Shown piece by piece: positions 7,117-13,704 of a stretch of DNA of 14,241 nucleotides. The notes beneath the pieces are model-generated. The model was not told the origin of the DNA. It saw nothing but the letters and a program-made list of their open reading frames with translations, and did not search any database. Both the position numbers and the translations under genes were made by a program. The DNA is taken from contig CANRMV010000015.1 in assembly GCA_947631875.1 (NCBI GenBank), positions 1 through 14,241 on the forward strand, given 5' to 3'. Within the stretch, counting starts at the first letter, position 1; each line of letters opens with the position of its first letter. Source of the stretch: an uncultured Clostridia bacterium. Its GTDB lineage: Bacteria > Bacillota > Clostridia > Christensenellales > UBA1242.

Positions 7117-7140
7117 AAAACAGCCATTTGGCTGTTTTTT
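7117..7140. terminator. Intrinsic terminator, probably serving both strands
   Basis: CAGCC (7121-7125) pairs with GGCTG (7130-7134) around an ATTT loop, with AAAA before and TTTTTT after. The minus strand also reads into a T-rich stretch. It can end rpsU on the plus strand and the 7204-7596 gene on the minus strand. The rest of 7044-7203 holds no gene, only an AATCAA/TTGATT hairpin around 7051-7070 and the promoter listed next. Confidence 0.85.
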
Positions 7141-7149
7141 CATTTATCT

Positions 7150-7178
7150 TTAACAGAAATTGATTTGTTTTTTATAAT
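7150..7178 (+). promoter_or_regulatory. Candidate promoter reading antisense into the 7204-7596 gene
   Basis: -35 TTAACA (7150-7155) and -10 TATAAT (7173-7178) are 17 bases apart, 11 of 12 consensus bases in all. Transcription would begin near 7185 and run into the 3' end of the minus-strand gene, opposite to it. No plus-strand gene follows before pcrA at 7713, which has its own promoter. In AT-rich DNA a chance match is possible. Confidence 0.5.
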
Positions 7179-7191
7179 TTGGATTAAGTAA

Positions 7192-7240
7192 AACCGCTGA
7201 TATTTAGGCTTTTGGTTTTCCTAAATATGCTTCAACGGTT
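7192..7240. other. Two-step hairpin at the 3' end of the 7204-7596 gene
   Basis: ATATTTAGG (7200-7208) pairs perfectly with CCTAAATAT (7220-7228), and the outer AACCG (7192-7196) can pair with CGGTT (7236-7240). It covers the stop codon of the minus-strand gene and is also the first structure a transcript from the 7150-7178 promoter would form. Its function is unknown. Confidence 0.6.
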
Positions 7241-7596
7241 GCCTTTTCCGCTTTCAAAGCCGTTTCAAGAGTTTCTGTTGCCTTTATCCACTCCAAATAG
7301 TCAGACATTGGTGTTCTTGTGTCCTCTATTGATGCGGTGATTGTGTTTTTTTGTGCTTTCAAAGCCATATCTTTTGTTATTTCATAAAAATCTGTGGTTG
7401 CAAGAGCGTTTAACTCTTCTGCACTTATGTAAAAACTTACTGTTTCGCCATTGAAAGTTTTAAAATTTAGCACGTTTTTCATGTTTGGCAAAAACATTGA
7501 AAGTTCACCCTCGTCACTAACAAAATCTATGCTTTCAAGCGTTGTTCCTCGTCTAAAATCTTCCTCTGTTATGCTGTTTTCAAGTCTTTGTATCAT
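7204..7596 (-). CDS. Hypothetical protein, 130 residues
   Basis: I do not recognise this family. The product would be a soluble, acidic protein of 130 residues with no signal peptide or membrane segment. The N-terminal half is beta-like (SMFLPNMKNVLNFKTFNGETVSFYIS in two parts around residues 34-59). The C-terminal half is charged and helical, with WIKATETLETALKAEKA near the end. The start at 7596 follows GGAGGT (7601-7606), and a consensus promoter lies just upstream (7619-7647), so it is very likely a real expressed gene. An in-frame ATG at 7647 lies within that promoter and is rejected. The gene is divergent from pcrA and is followed by the bidirectional terminator at 7117-7140. Pairing with pcrA does not by itself show a role in DNA repair. 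Confidence 0.8.
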   Translation of the reverse strand: MIQRLENSITEEDFRRGTTLESIDFVSDEGELSMFLPNMKNVLNFKTFNGETVSFYISAEELNALATTDFYEITKDMALKAQKNTITASIEDTRTPMSDYLEWIKATETLETALKAEKATVEAYLGKPKA

Positions 7597-7618
7597 AAAC
7601 ACCTCCAATTTATTCAAA

Positions 7619-7647
7619 ATTTTAACACACTTTTGGCCTGTTGTCAA
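7619..7647 (-). promoter_or_regulatory. Consensus promoter of the hypothetical gene
   Basis: On the minus strand, a perfect -35 TTGACA (7642-7647), a 17-base spacer and -10 TAAAAT (7619-7624) lie about 22 bases before the start codon, with the ribosome binding site between. The sequence around -10, TGTGTTAAAAT, recurs as an inverted copy at the pcrA promoter. Confidence 0.85.
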
Positions 7648-7676
7648 TACTAATTTGGGAAAGTTTTTTGAAGTGT

Positions 7677-7705
7677 TTGGAAAAAAGTTTCTGTTGTGTT
7701 AAAAT
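7677..7705 (+). promoter_or_regulatory. Promoter of pcrA-ligA, placed for a leaderless mRNA
   Basis: -35 TTGGAA (7677-7682) and -10 TAAAAT (7700-7705) are 17 bases apart. Only 7 bases (7706-7712) separate -10 from the pcrA ATG, and they contain no ribosome binding site. Initiation at the normal distance would fall on the ATG itself. Confidence 0.7.
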
Positions 7706-7712
7706 ATTTAAT

Positions 7713-9833
7713 ATGAAAGATTACGACCTCAATTCTTTGAATGACGAACAGAAAAAAGCACTCGTGGAAACTGACGGGGTTGTTTTGGTAACCGCAGGGG
7801 CGGGCAGCGGCAAAACTCGGCTGCTAACGCACAGAATTTGTTATTTAATTAAGGAAAAAGGGGTTTCGCCTTACAACATTCTTGCCATAACTTTCACAAA
7901 CAAAGCAACAAATGAAATGAAGGAAAGAATTTCGCGCATGTGTGATTGCACAATGTGGATTTCCACTTTTCACTCTATGTGCGTTAGGATTTTGAGAGAA
8001 AATATCGACAAAATTGACGGCTACACAAGAAACTTCACCATTATTGATGAGGCGGACAGAGACAAAATTTTGAAAGAAAGACTAAAAAAATACGAACTTG
8101 ACGAAGAGGAATGTTCAAAGGTTGCCAAGCATCTTGAAAACATAAAAAACAAGGGGCTTGATATTGATTTTTACTTTGATGAACTTAAAAAATTTGACAG
8201 AAATCCAAATATCAAATATTATGAAAAAATTTGTTTTGAATATGAAGAATTTTTGCACAAAAACAACGCTTTGGACTTTGATGATTTGCTTAACAAAACA
8301 CTTTTTCTTTTTCACAACTATAAAGACATTTTGCAATATTATTCAAACAGATTTCATTATATTTTGGTTGACGAATTTCAGGACACAAACTTGGTGCAAT
8401 ACAAACTTGTGAAACTTCTTTCAAGTGTGCATGGAAATTTGTTTGTTGTGGGTGATGAGGACCAATGTATTTACTCTTGGCGCGGGGCGAATTTTGAAAA
8501 CATATTCAATCTTAAAAAAGATTTTCCAGACCTTAAAATTTTTAAGTTGGAAAGAAATTATCGTTCAACAAAAAACATATTAAACCTTGCAAACAATGTG
8601 ATTGCAAACAACAAGGAGCGGCTGAACAAAAATCTTTGGACAAACAAAGAGGAAGGGGCGGGCCCCGTGGTTTATAATGCCTTTGATGAGCGTGACGAGG
8701 CAATGTTTGTGGCAAAAACGATTGAGGACCTTGTTAGCGAGGGCTATTCTTACAGCGATTTTGCCATTTTAATGCGGGTGAACGCACTTTCGCGCAATAT
8801 TGAAGAAGGCCTGATGTCCTTCCAAATTCCTTACAAAATTTATGGAGGTTTTAAATTTTATGAGCGGGCGGAAATTAAAATAATTTTGGCCTATCTTTCC
8901 ATTTTCACAAATGAAAGAGATGAAATTTCGCTGCTTAAAATAATCAACTTTCCAAGACGAGGCATTGGCGAGGTTGCAGTGGCATCGTTGCAAAAAGAAG
9001 CGGATGGTCAGCCGCTTTTGGCTTATCTGCTTTCTGACAAGTTTGAGTTTTCCAAATATGCGCCAAAACTTTCCAAATTTGTGCAAACAATCAATCAGTT
9101 GAAGGCGGAGAAAAACACTCTTTCTTTGCCAGAGTTTGTGGATGCGGTTGTTAAAAGATTTGGGCTTTTGAATGCCTATGCCGGCAAGGACGATGAAAGT
9201 TTAAACAAACTTGCAAACATTGACAGTTTTCTTTCAAGTGTGAAAGAGTTTGCCGATGAAAGCGAGGATGCTTCGCTTGATGATTATTTGGCTTTTGTTA
9301 TGCTAAAATCAGACAGTGACAACATTCAAGAAGGCGAAGTTGCAACAGTTTCAACAATTCATTCTGTTAAGGGCTTGGAGTTTAAAGTGGTGTTTGTTAT
9401 TGGGCTTGAAGAAGGGTTGTTTCCACTTACAAAAGCGCTTTACAATGCAAGTGAAATGGAAGAAGAACGCAGGCTGATGTATGTTGCAATCACGCGTGCA
9501 GAAGAGCGAATTTTTTTAACCTACACAGCCAAAAGATATATGTATGGCAAATCAGATTATCGCACGCCAAGCAGGTTTTTGGGCGAACTTGGAATTGTGG
9601 ACAAAAAGAGAACAAAAATCATTTCAAACGATTTTGTTGAAGCGGAAAAGCAGGAAACATTTGACAGCGGTTTTTGCATTGGCGACCGCGTTACGCATTT
9701 GCGTTTTGGAAAAGGCATAATTGTCAATATTTCTGATGATGGGCTTGTTGCGGACATAAATTTTGAGGATTTTGGCACAAAAAGCCTTATGCTGAACATG
9801 GCAAAACTTGAAAAGGAGAAGGACAATGATTGA
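7713..9833 (+). CDS. pcrA: ATP-dependent DNA helicase PcrA/UvrD
   Basis: This is a superfamily 1A 3'-5' helicase that acts in nucleotide-excision repair, removal of recombinase filaments and transcription-coupled repair. The 706 residues carry every motif: Walker A AGAGSGKTR (28-36), Ia ITFTNKATNEM (59-69), Walker B DEFQD (220-224), III GDEDQCIYSWRGA (247-259), IV ERNYRS (280-285), V STIHSVKGLEF around 547-557, and VI EEERRLMYVAITRAEERI (583-600). The C-terminal 655-702 segment (GDRVTHLRFGKGIIV and onward) is the Tudor-like domain that in PcrA binds RNA polymerase. The start at 7713 gives the usual LNDEQ near the N-terminus; the TTG at 7641 is upstream of the promoter. It overlaps ligA by 8 bases. 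The pcrA-ligA pair is typical of Bacillota, but no pcrB is present. Confidence 0.96.
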   Translation: MKDYDLNSLNDEQKKALVETDGVVLVTAGAGSGKTRLLTHRICYLIKEKGVSPYNILAITFTNKATNEMKERISRMCDCTMWISTFHSMCVRILRENIDKIDGYTRNFTIIDEADRDKILKERLKKYELDEEECSKVAKHLENIKNKGLDIDFYFDELKKFDRNPNIKYYEKICFEYEEFLHKNNALDFDDLLNKTLFLFHNYKDILQYYSNRFHYILVDEFQDTNLVQYKLVKLLSSVHGNLFVVGDEDQCIYSWRGANFENIFNLKKDFPDLKIFKLERNYRSTKNILNLANNVIANNKERLNKNLWTNKEEGAGPVVYNAFDERDEAMFVAKTIEDLVSEGYSYSDFAILMRVNALSRNIEEGLMSFQIPYKIYGGFKFYERAEIKIILAYLSIFTNERDEISLLKIINFPRRGIGEVAVASLQKEADGQPLLAYLLSDKFEFSKYAPKLSKFVQTINQLKAEKNTLSLPEFVDAVVKRFGLLNAYAGKDDESLNKLANIDSFLSSVKEFADESEDASLDDYLAFVMLKSDSDNIQEGEVATVSTIHSVKGLEFKVVFVIGLEEGLFPLTKALYNASEMEEERRLMYVAITRAEERIFLTYTAKRYMYGKSDYRTPSRFLGELGIVDKKRTKIISNDFVEAEKQETFDSGFCIGDRVTHLRFGKGIIVNISDDGLVADINFEDFGTKSLMLNMAKLEKEKDND

Positions 9834-11784
9834 CGAGAAAGTGAAAGAGGAAATGAGGAAACTCATTGAAAAAATAAATCTTTACAACTATCATTATTAC
9901 ACTTTGGACAACCCGATTGTGTCCGACAAAGAATATGACGAAGTGTATTATAAACTTGTTGATATGGAAAAAGAATACGATTTCATTTTTCCAAATTCTC
10001 CAACGCAAAGAGTGGGGGATGTTGTGCTTAAAAACTTTAAAAAGCACAAACACGAACACAAACTTTACAGCCTTTCAAAAGTGCGAGATTTTGATGACCT
10101 AGAAAAATGGGTGGCTGATATGAGGGCTTTTGATAAACACACCGATTTTGCACTTGAATATAAATATGATGGTCTTCAACTTGTGCTTGAATATGAAAAT
10201 GGTGATTTTGTGAGAGCAACCACAAGAGGCGATGGCAACATTGGCGAGGATGTGACCTTGCAGGTGAAAACAATTCCAACTGTGCCTTTGAAGATTGAAT
10301 ATCTTGGCAAACTTATTGTTCAGGGCGAGGGAATGATGACCAAAACCGCTTTTAAACAATACAACCAAACTGCTGAAATTCCACTTAAAAATGCCAGAAA
10401 CGGAGTTGCAGGCGCAATACGAAATTTAGACCCAAAAGAAACCGCAAAAAGAAAACTTGACTTTTTTTGCTATTCGATAATTTACTGCGAAAAAAAGTTT
10501 GCCACTCAACTTGATATGCACAACTTTTTGATTGAAAACAAATTTAATGTTGGAAATTTCTTTTTCATTTGTAAATCTGCGGCAGAAATTGAAAAACACA
10601 TTTTGGAAATAGGGGCAAAGAAGTCGCATCTTGACATTGATATAGACGGAATGGTTATAAAAGTTAACAATGTTTCTCCTCGCGAAGAAATTGGCTGGAC
10701 AAACAAGTTTCCAAAGTGGGCAATGGCTTTCAAGTTTGAGGCGGAAGAGATTTCAACAATGCTTAAAGATGTTGTTTGGCAAGTTGGCAGAAGCGGGAAA
10801 GTTTCTCCAACAGCAATTTTGGAGCCGGTTGAACTTGCAGGAGCAACAATTTCACGAGCCACATTAAACAACATTGAGGACATAAGAAAAAAAGATGTTT
10901 ACATCAACAGCAGAGTGTTTATAAGGCGAAGTAACGAAGTTATCCCGGAGGTTTTGGGCTTGGCTGAAAAATATGAAAATTCGCATGTTATTGACGAGCC
11001 AAAAACTTGCCCATGTTGCGGGAGTGCGCTTGTTAAAAAAGGGCCTTTGATTTTTTGTCCAAATCATGATGGCTGCAAAGAGCAAATTGTCAGCCGCTTG
11101 ACGCACTTTGTCACCCGTGAGGCATTTAATATTGAAGGTGTTTCGGAAAAGACGATAATTCAACTTTACAACGATTTGTCGCTCAGGCATTTTTCTGACC
11201 TTTACAAACTGACAAAAGAGCAACTTATAAATTTGGAGAAATTTCAAGAAAAAAAGGCTGAAAATGTGATAAAAAGCCTTGAAAAAAGCAAAAAAATTGA
11301 ATTTTCACGATTTTTATATGGGATTGGCATAAGTGAAGTTGGAATTAAAACGGCGGGCGACCTTGCCAAAAATTTTAAAACTCTTGAAAATTTGCAAAAA
11401 GCAACTTTTGAGCAAATTGATGAAATTGAGGACATTGGCGAAATTATTGCGCACAATATTTTTGACTTTTTTAAAGACGAGGACAACCTTCAAGAAATAC
11501 AACAGTTGTTTGAAGTTGGAGTTGAAATTTTGGCTGAGAGTGGGCTGACATCAGAAAAGTTTAAGGGAATTAATTTTGTTCTCACAGGCACGCTTCCAAA
11601 TTACAGCCGAAGCGACATGACAAAACTTATTGAAAGTAATGGTGGAAAAACCTCATCATCTGTTTCCAAAAACACCAACTATGTTCTTGCAGGGCAGGAT
11701 GCGGGCAGCAAACTTGACAAAGCAAAAGCGCTTGGAATAAAAATCATATCGGAAGCAGATTTGCTTGAAATGCTAAAAGACTAA
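9826..11784 (+). CDS. ligA: NAD-dependent DNA ligase
   Basis: LigA is the replicative ligase that seals Okazaki fragments using NAD and releases NMN and AMP. The 652 residues are near the normal length of about 670. Domain Ia has YHYYTLDNPIVSDKEYD (22-38). The adenylation domain has EYKYDG with nucleophile Lys113, RGDGNIGEDVT and IDGMVIKV. An OB-fold follows, then a four-cysteine zinc finger (Cys395, 398, 411, 417), helix-hairpin-helix repeats (about 430-565) and a BRCT domain (577-652). The motif usually read LSLDNAF is YSLSKVR here, a variant. The start at 9826 has GGAG (9815-9818) 7 bases upstream, inside the pcrA end, so translation is coupled. With LigD in the window, this cell has both NAD- and ATP-dependent ligases. 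Confidence 0.97.
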   Translation: MIDEKVKEEMRKLIEKINLYNYHYYTLDNPIVSDKEYDEVYYKLVDMEKEYDFIFPNSPTQRVGDVVLKNFKKHKHEHKLYSLSKVRDFDDLEKWVADMRAFDKHTDFALEYKYDGLQLVLEYENGDFVRATTRGDGNIGEDVTLQVKTIPTVPLKIEYLGKLIVQGEGMMTKTAFKQYNQTAEIPLKNARNGVAGAIRNLDPKETAKRKLDFFCYSIIYCEKKFATQLDMHNFLIENKFNVGNFFFICKSAAEIEKHILEIGAKKSHLDIDIDGMVIKVNNVSPREEIGWTNKFPKWAMAFKFEAEEISTMLKDVVWQVGRSGKVSPTAILEPVELAGATISRATLNNIEDIRKKDVYINSRVFIRRSNEVIPEVLGLAEKYENSHVIDEPKTCPCCGSALVKKGPLIFCPNHDGCKEQIVSRLTHFVTREAFNIEGVSEKTIIQLYNDLSLRHFSDLYKLTKEQLINLEKFQEKKAENVIKSLEKSKKIEFSRFLYGIGISEVGIKTAGDLAKNFKTLENLQKATFEQIDEIEDIGEIIAHNIFDFFKDEDNLQEIQQLFEVGVEILAESGLTSEKFKGINFVLTGTLPNYSRSDMTKLIESNGGKTSSSVSKNTNYVLAGQDAGSKLDKAKALGIKIISEADLLEMLKD

Positions 11785-11846
11785 TGCTCTAAATTTCTTC
11801 AACACTAAAAACTGTTTTTGCATAAATAAAGCCATGAAGGCGGTTT

Positions 11847-13433
11847 ATGGTAAATAGAACGGAAAGCATTTGGTCAAAGTTGCCAGAGTCTTTGTCCAAT
11901 GAGGAAACATGCGCACTTATTCGTGAGGGAAGCGAAGAATCGTTAGAAAAGGCTTTGATTGGAAATTTACGACTCATCCGTGCGATTGTTTCAAGAAATT
12001 TTTCAAATTTGCAAAGTGGAGATATTGCTGTTGCATCGCTGGAAGATTTGGAGCAAGATTGCGTTTTTGTTTTGATGAAAAGTGTAAGATGTTTTGATCC
12101 GGATCGAGGGGTTGCTTTTTCAACGTTTGTTTCAAGGGGCATAATGAATATTCTTGGCATGGAGGCCCGCAGGCAGGAGCGAAAGATTAAAACTGTCAGT
12201 TTTGAAACAAAAATTGTGGGTGTTAAGAAAAAAGATGAAGAGGGAGTAAACATTTCTGACACCGTGTCCGACCCACAATTTGATGTTGATAATCAAGAAA
12301 ATGTGCTGCAAGACATATTTTTGAAAGAAAGTATTTTGCCTGTGTTGCCTAAAAAAGAGAGAGATATTTTTGTGGATTTTTATTTTCGGGATATGCCTGT
12401 GAAGGATCTTAAAATAAAATACAATCTTGTGCGCACTGTGATTATGAGACATCTGGAAAAAGCAAAAACAAAAGTGCAAAGAATGCTTAAATTCGGGGTT
12501 TCGGAAGATGACCTTGCATTAAGAAAAGTTGCGCTTAGCGCATCGGCGCTGGCAGAATTTGAGGAAAAGCGTGGGATTATAAAAAAGTATGGTGAAGAAT
12601 TTTTAAGAAGGCGATTTTTGCTTAAACTCACACCTGAACAGGCCACCATATTTAAAAATTCCTTTCTATTTTTTTATGGACAATCAAAAGAGATGCAGGC
12701 TGTTGGAACAAATTTAAGAGCAAATAATGTTTGCAAAATTTGCGATGAAATTAAACAAATTTTGCAGGAAAAGGAAAAAGAACTTTTGGCGGAAAAAGAA
12801 GAATTTTACAAACTGCCAATTATAAAAGTTCAAACAAAAGAGGTTAGAGCCACAAACGCGCTTATTGAAAGATATGGCGGCAGAGCGTTTTTGTGGAAAT
12901 ATTTTGTTCCAATTTTAAAAAAAGAAGAGAGGCAAGTGTTTGTTGCAAGGATTTTGAATTTTGATGGAAGGTTGACAAACGGTGAGATTGCAAAGGCACT
13001 TAAACTTGATGTTGGAACTTTGCGGAAGGAAACTTTGCGCCTTGCAAACAAATTGGCAAACACGGATTTGGAACTTTTAAACGAACTTGTTGACAATTCT
13101 TTGGCAAGAAATTTTGGCTTTGACATCAACTTTGAAAAAGTTAGAGAGAGAAAGCACTTTGTGCAAAAGTTTGGCAGCAAAATTGATATTATAAAAACAT
13201 TTGTGCCAACTTTAAAGGATGACGAGAGCCAAGTTTTTAAGGATTTTTATATCTTCCCTATATATAAGAAAGAAGAGGACTATGCCAGGGCGAAGGGGTG
13301 GAGCGATGAAGAATTTGCTCAAAAAGAAAAGGGAATAAGAGAAAAACTGCAAAATTTTGACTTTGGTGGGAGCGCAAAACAGCCAGTTTGCTGCACAGCG
13401 AAGGAAAATGGACAAAAATCAAAAAATAAATGA
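11847..13433 (+). CDS. Sigma-70-family protein with one region 2 and four region-4-like repeats
   Basis: The 528-residue product starts like a sigma factor. Region 2 spans about 30-115, with NLRLIRAIVSRNF (40-52), LEDLEQDC (65-72) and FDPDRGVAFSTFVSRGI (83-99), the core-binding and -10-melting block. Only about 40 residues follow before a region-4-like module (about 155-215), so a full region 3 is lacking. Three further diverged copies of that module follow at about 242-306, 338-404 and 437-503. Each has a (K/R)(Y/F)G entry, an L-x-x-E/Q-x-x-x-F core (near 167-175, 261-269, 357-365, 456-464) and a helix-turn-helix-like segment; the third copy (LTNGEIAKALKLDVGTLRKE) is the clearest. Ordinary sigma factors have one. 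It starts 62 bases after ligA behind a modest AAGGCGG site, and no separate promoter or terminator is clear. It could be an alternative sigma factor or a sigma-derived regulator. Confidence 0.85.
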   Translation: MVNRTESIWSKLPESLSNEETCALIREGSEESLEKALIGNLRLIRAIVSRNFSNLQSGDIAVASLEDLEQDCVFVLMKSVRCFDPDRGVAFSTFVSRGIMNILGMEARRQERKIKTVSFETKIVGVKKKDEEGVNISDTVSDPQFDVDNQENVLQDIFLKESILPVLPKKERDIFVDFYFRDMPVKDLKIKYNLVRTVIMRHLEKAKTKVQRMLKFGVSEDDLALRKVALSASALAEFEEKRGIIKKYGEEFLRRRFLLKLTPEQATIFKNSFLFFYGQSKEMQAVGTNLRANNVCKICDEIKQILQEKEKELLAEKEEFYKLPIIKVQTKEVRATNALIERYGGRAFLWKYFVPILKKEERQVFVARILNFDGRLTNGEIAKALKLDVGTLRKETLRLANKLANTDLELLNELVDNSLARNFGFDINFEKVRERKHFVQKFGSKIDIIKTFVPTLKDDESQVFKDFYIFPIYKKEEDYARAKGWSDEEFAQKEKGIREKLQNFDFGGSAKQPVCCTAKENGQKSKNK

Positions 13434-13442
13434 TAAAAACGC

Positions 13443-13471
13443 TTGACTTTTGTGTTTGGGGTAAGTATAAT
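13443..13471 (+). promoter_or_regulatory. Near-consensus promoter of the rpsL leader
   Basis: -35 TTGACT (13443-13448), a 17-base spacer and a perfect -10 TATAAT (13466-13471) begin 9 bases after the sigma gene stop. Transcription should start near 13478, giving a leader of about 225 bases before rpsL, far longer than translation needs. Confidence 0.9.
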
Positions 13472-13477
13472 GAGCAT

Positions 13478-13650
13478 AGTGTTTCGTTGTCGGAAACCGT
13501 GCTTAAAAAATAAGCATAAACAAACAACAGGTGGCGAGCCTTCGTTTCACCGATTTGAGCAGAAGCTCAAAGTCATCGAGAAGATGATTGTGTTGTTCGT
13601 GTTTAAAAACAAGCATTTTTCATTGACGCGAAATCATCGCGTCATTTTTT
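13478..13650 (+). ncRNA. Structured leader RNA upstream of rpsL (candidate attenuator or small RNA)
   Basis: A closed multi-branch domain is visible. A two-part closing helix pairs AAACA (13518-13522) with TGTTT (13600-13604), and AACAACA (13523-13529) with TGTTGTT (13591-13597). It encloses three hairpins: GGTG/CACC (13530-13533, 13548-13551), TTTGAGC-AGAA-GCTCAAA (13554-13571) and TCATC-GAGAA-GATGA (13573-13587). TGCTT (13500-13504) can pair either locally with AAGCA at 13512-13516 or with AAGCA at 13611-13615. TTTCG..GTC (13482-13491) can pair with GAC-G-CGAAA (13625-13633), the left arm of the terminator. I do not match it to a riboswitch or ribosomal-protein leader I know. It could instead be a free-standing small RNA of about 170 bases. 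An 81-codon reading frame across it has no support. Confidence 0.7.
13624..13650 (+). terminator. Intrinsic terminator inside the rpsL leader
   Basis: A perfect 8-bp stem TGACGCGA/TCGCGTCA (13624-13631, 13637-13644) with an AATCA loop is followed by six T's. It lies between the leader promoter and the rpsL ATG, so rpsL expression from that promoter needs read-through or antitermination. It would also stop any transcript running in from ligA and the sigma gene, which has no terminator of its own. Confidence 0.85.
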
Positions 13651-13704
13651 ATGACAAATCTATTCAAGATTTAAAACTGAAAATCTAAACAAAAGGAGAA
13701 AACT

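Noticed and set aside
11834..11857. Seven-codon upstream reading frame overlapping the sigma gene start
   Set aside because: No ribosome binding site precedes it and such short frames arise by chance.
11789..12262. 157-codon minus-strand frame opposite the sigma gene
   Set aside because: It is an antisense shadow of the well-supported region 2 coding sequence, with no promoter or ribosome binding site.
13478..13650. Leader as a T-box, SRP RNA, 6S RNA or tRNA
   Set aside because: There is no T-box AGGGTGG motif, no SRP Alu or GNAR-loop signature, no long bulged 6S rod and no cloverleaf.
13443..13688. 81-codon reading frame across the rpsL leader
   Set aside because: It begins inside the promoter, has no ribosome binding site and spans the terminator hairpin; the RNA structure explains the region better.
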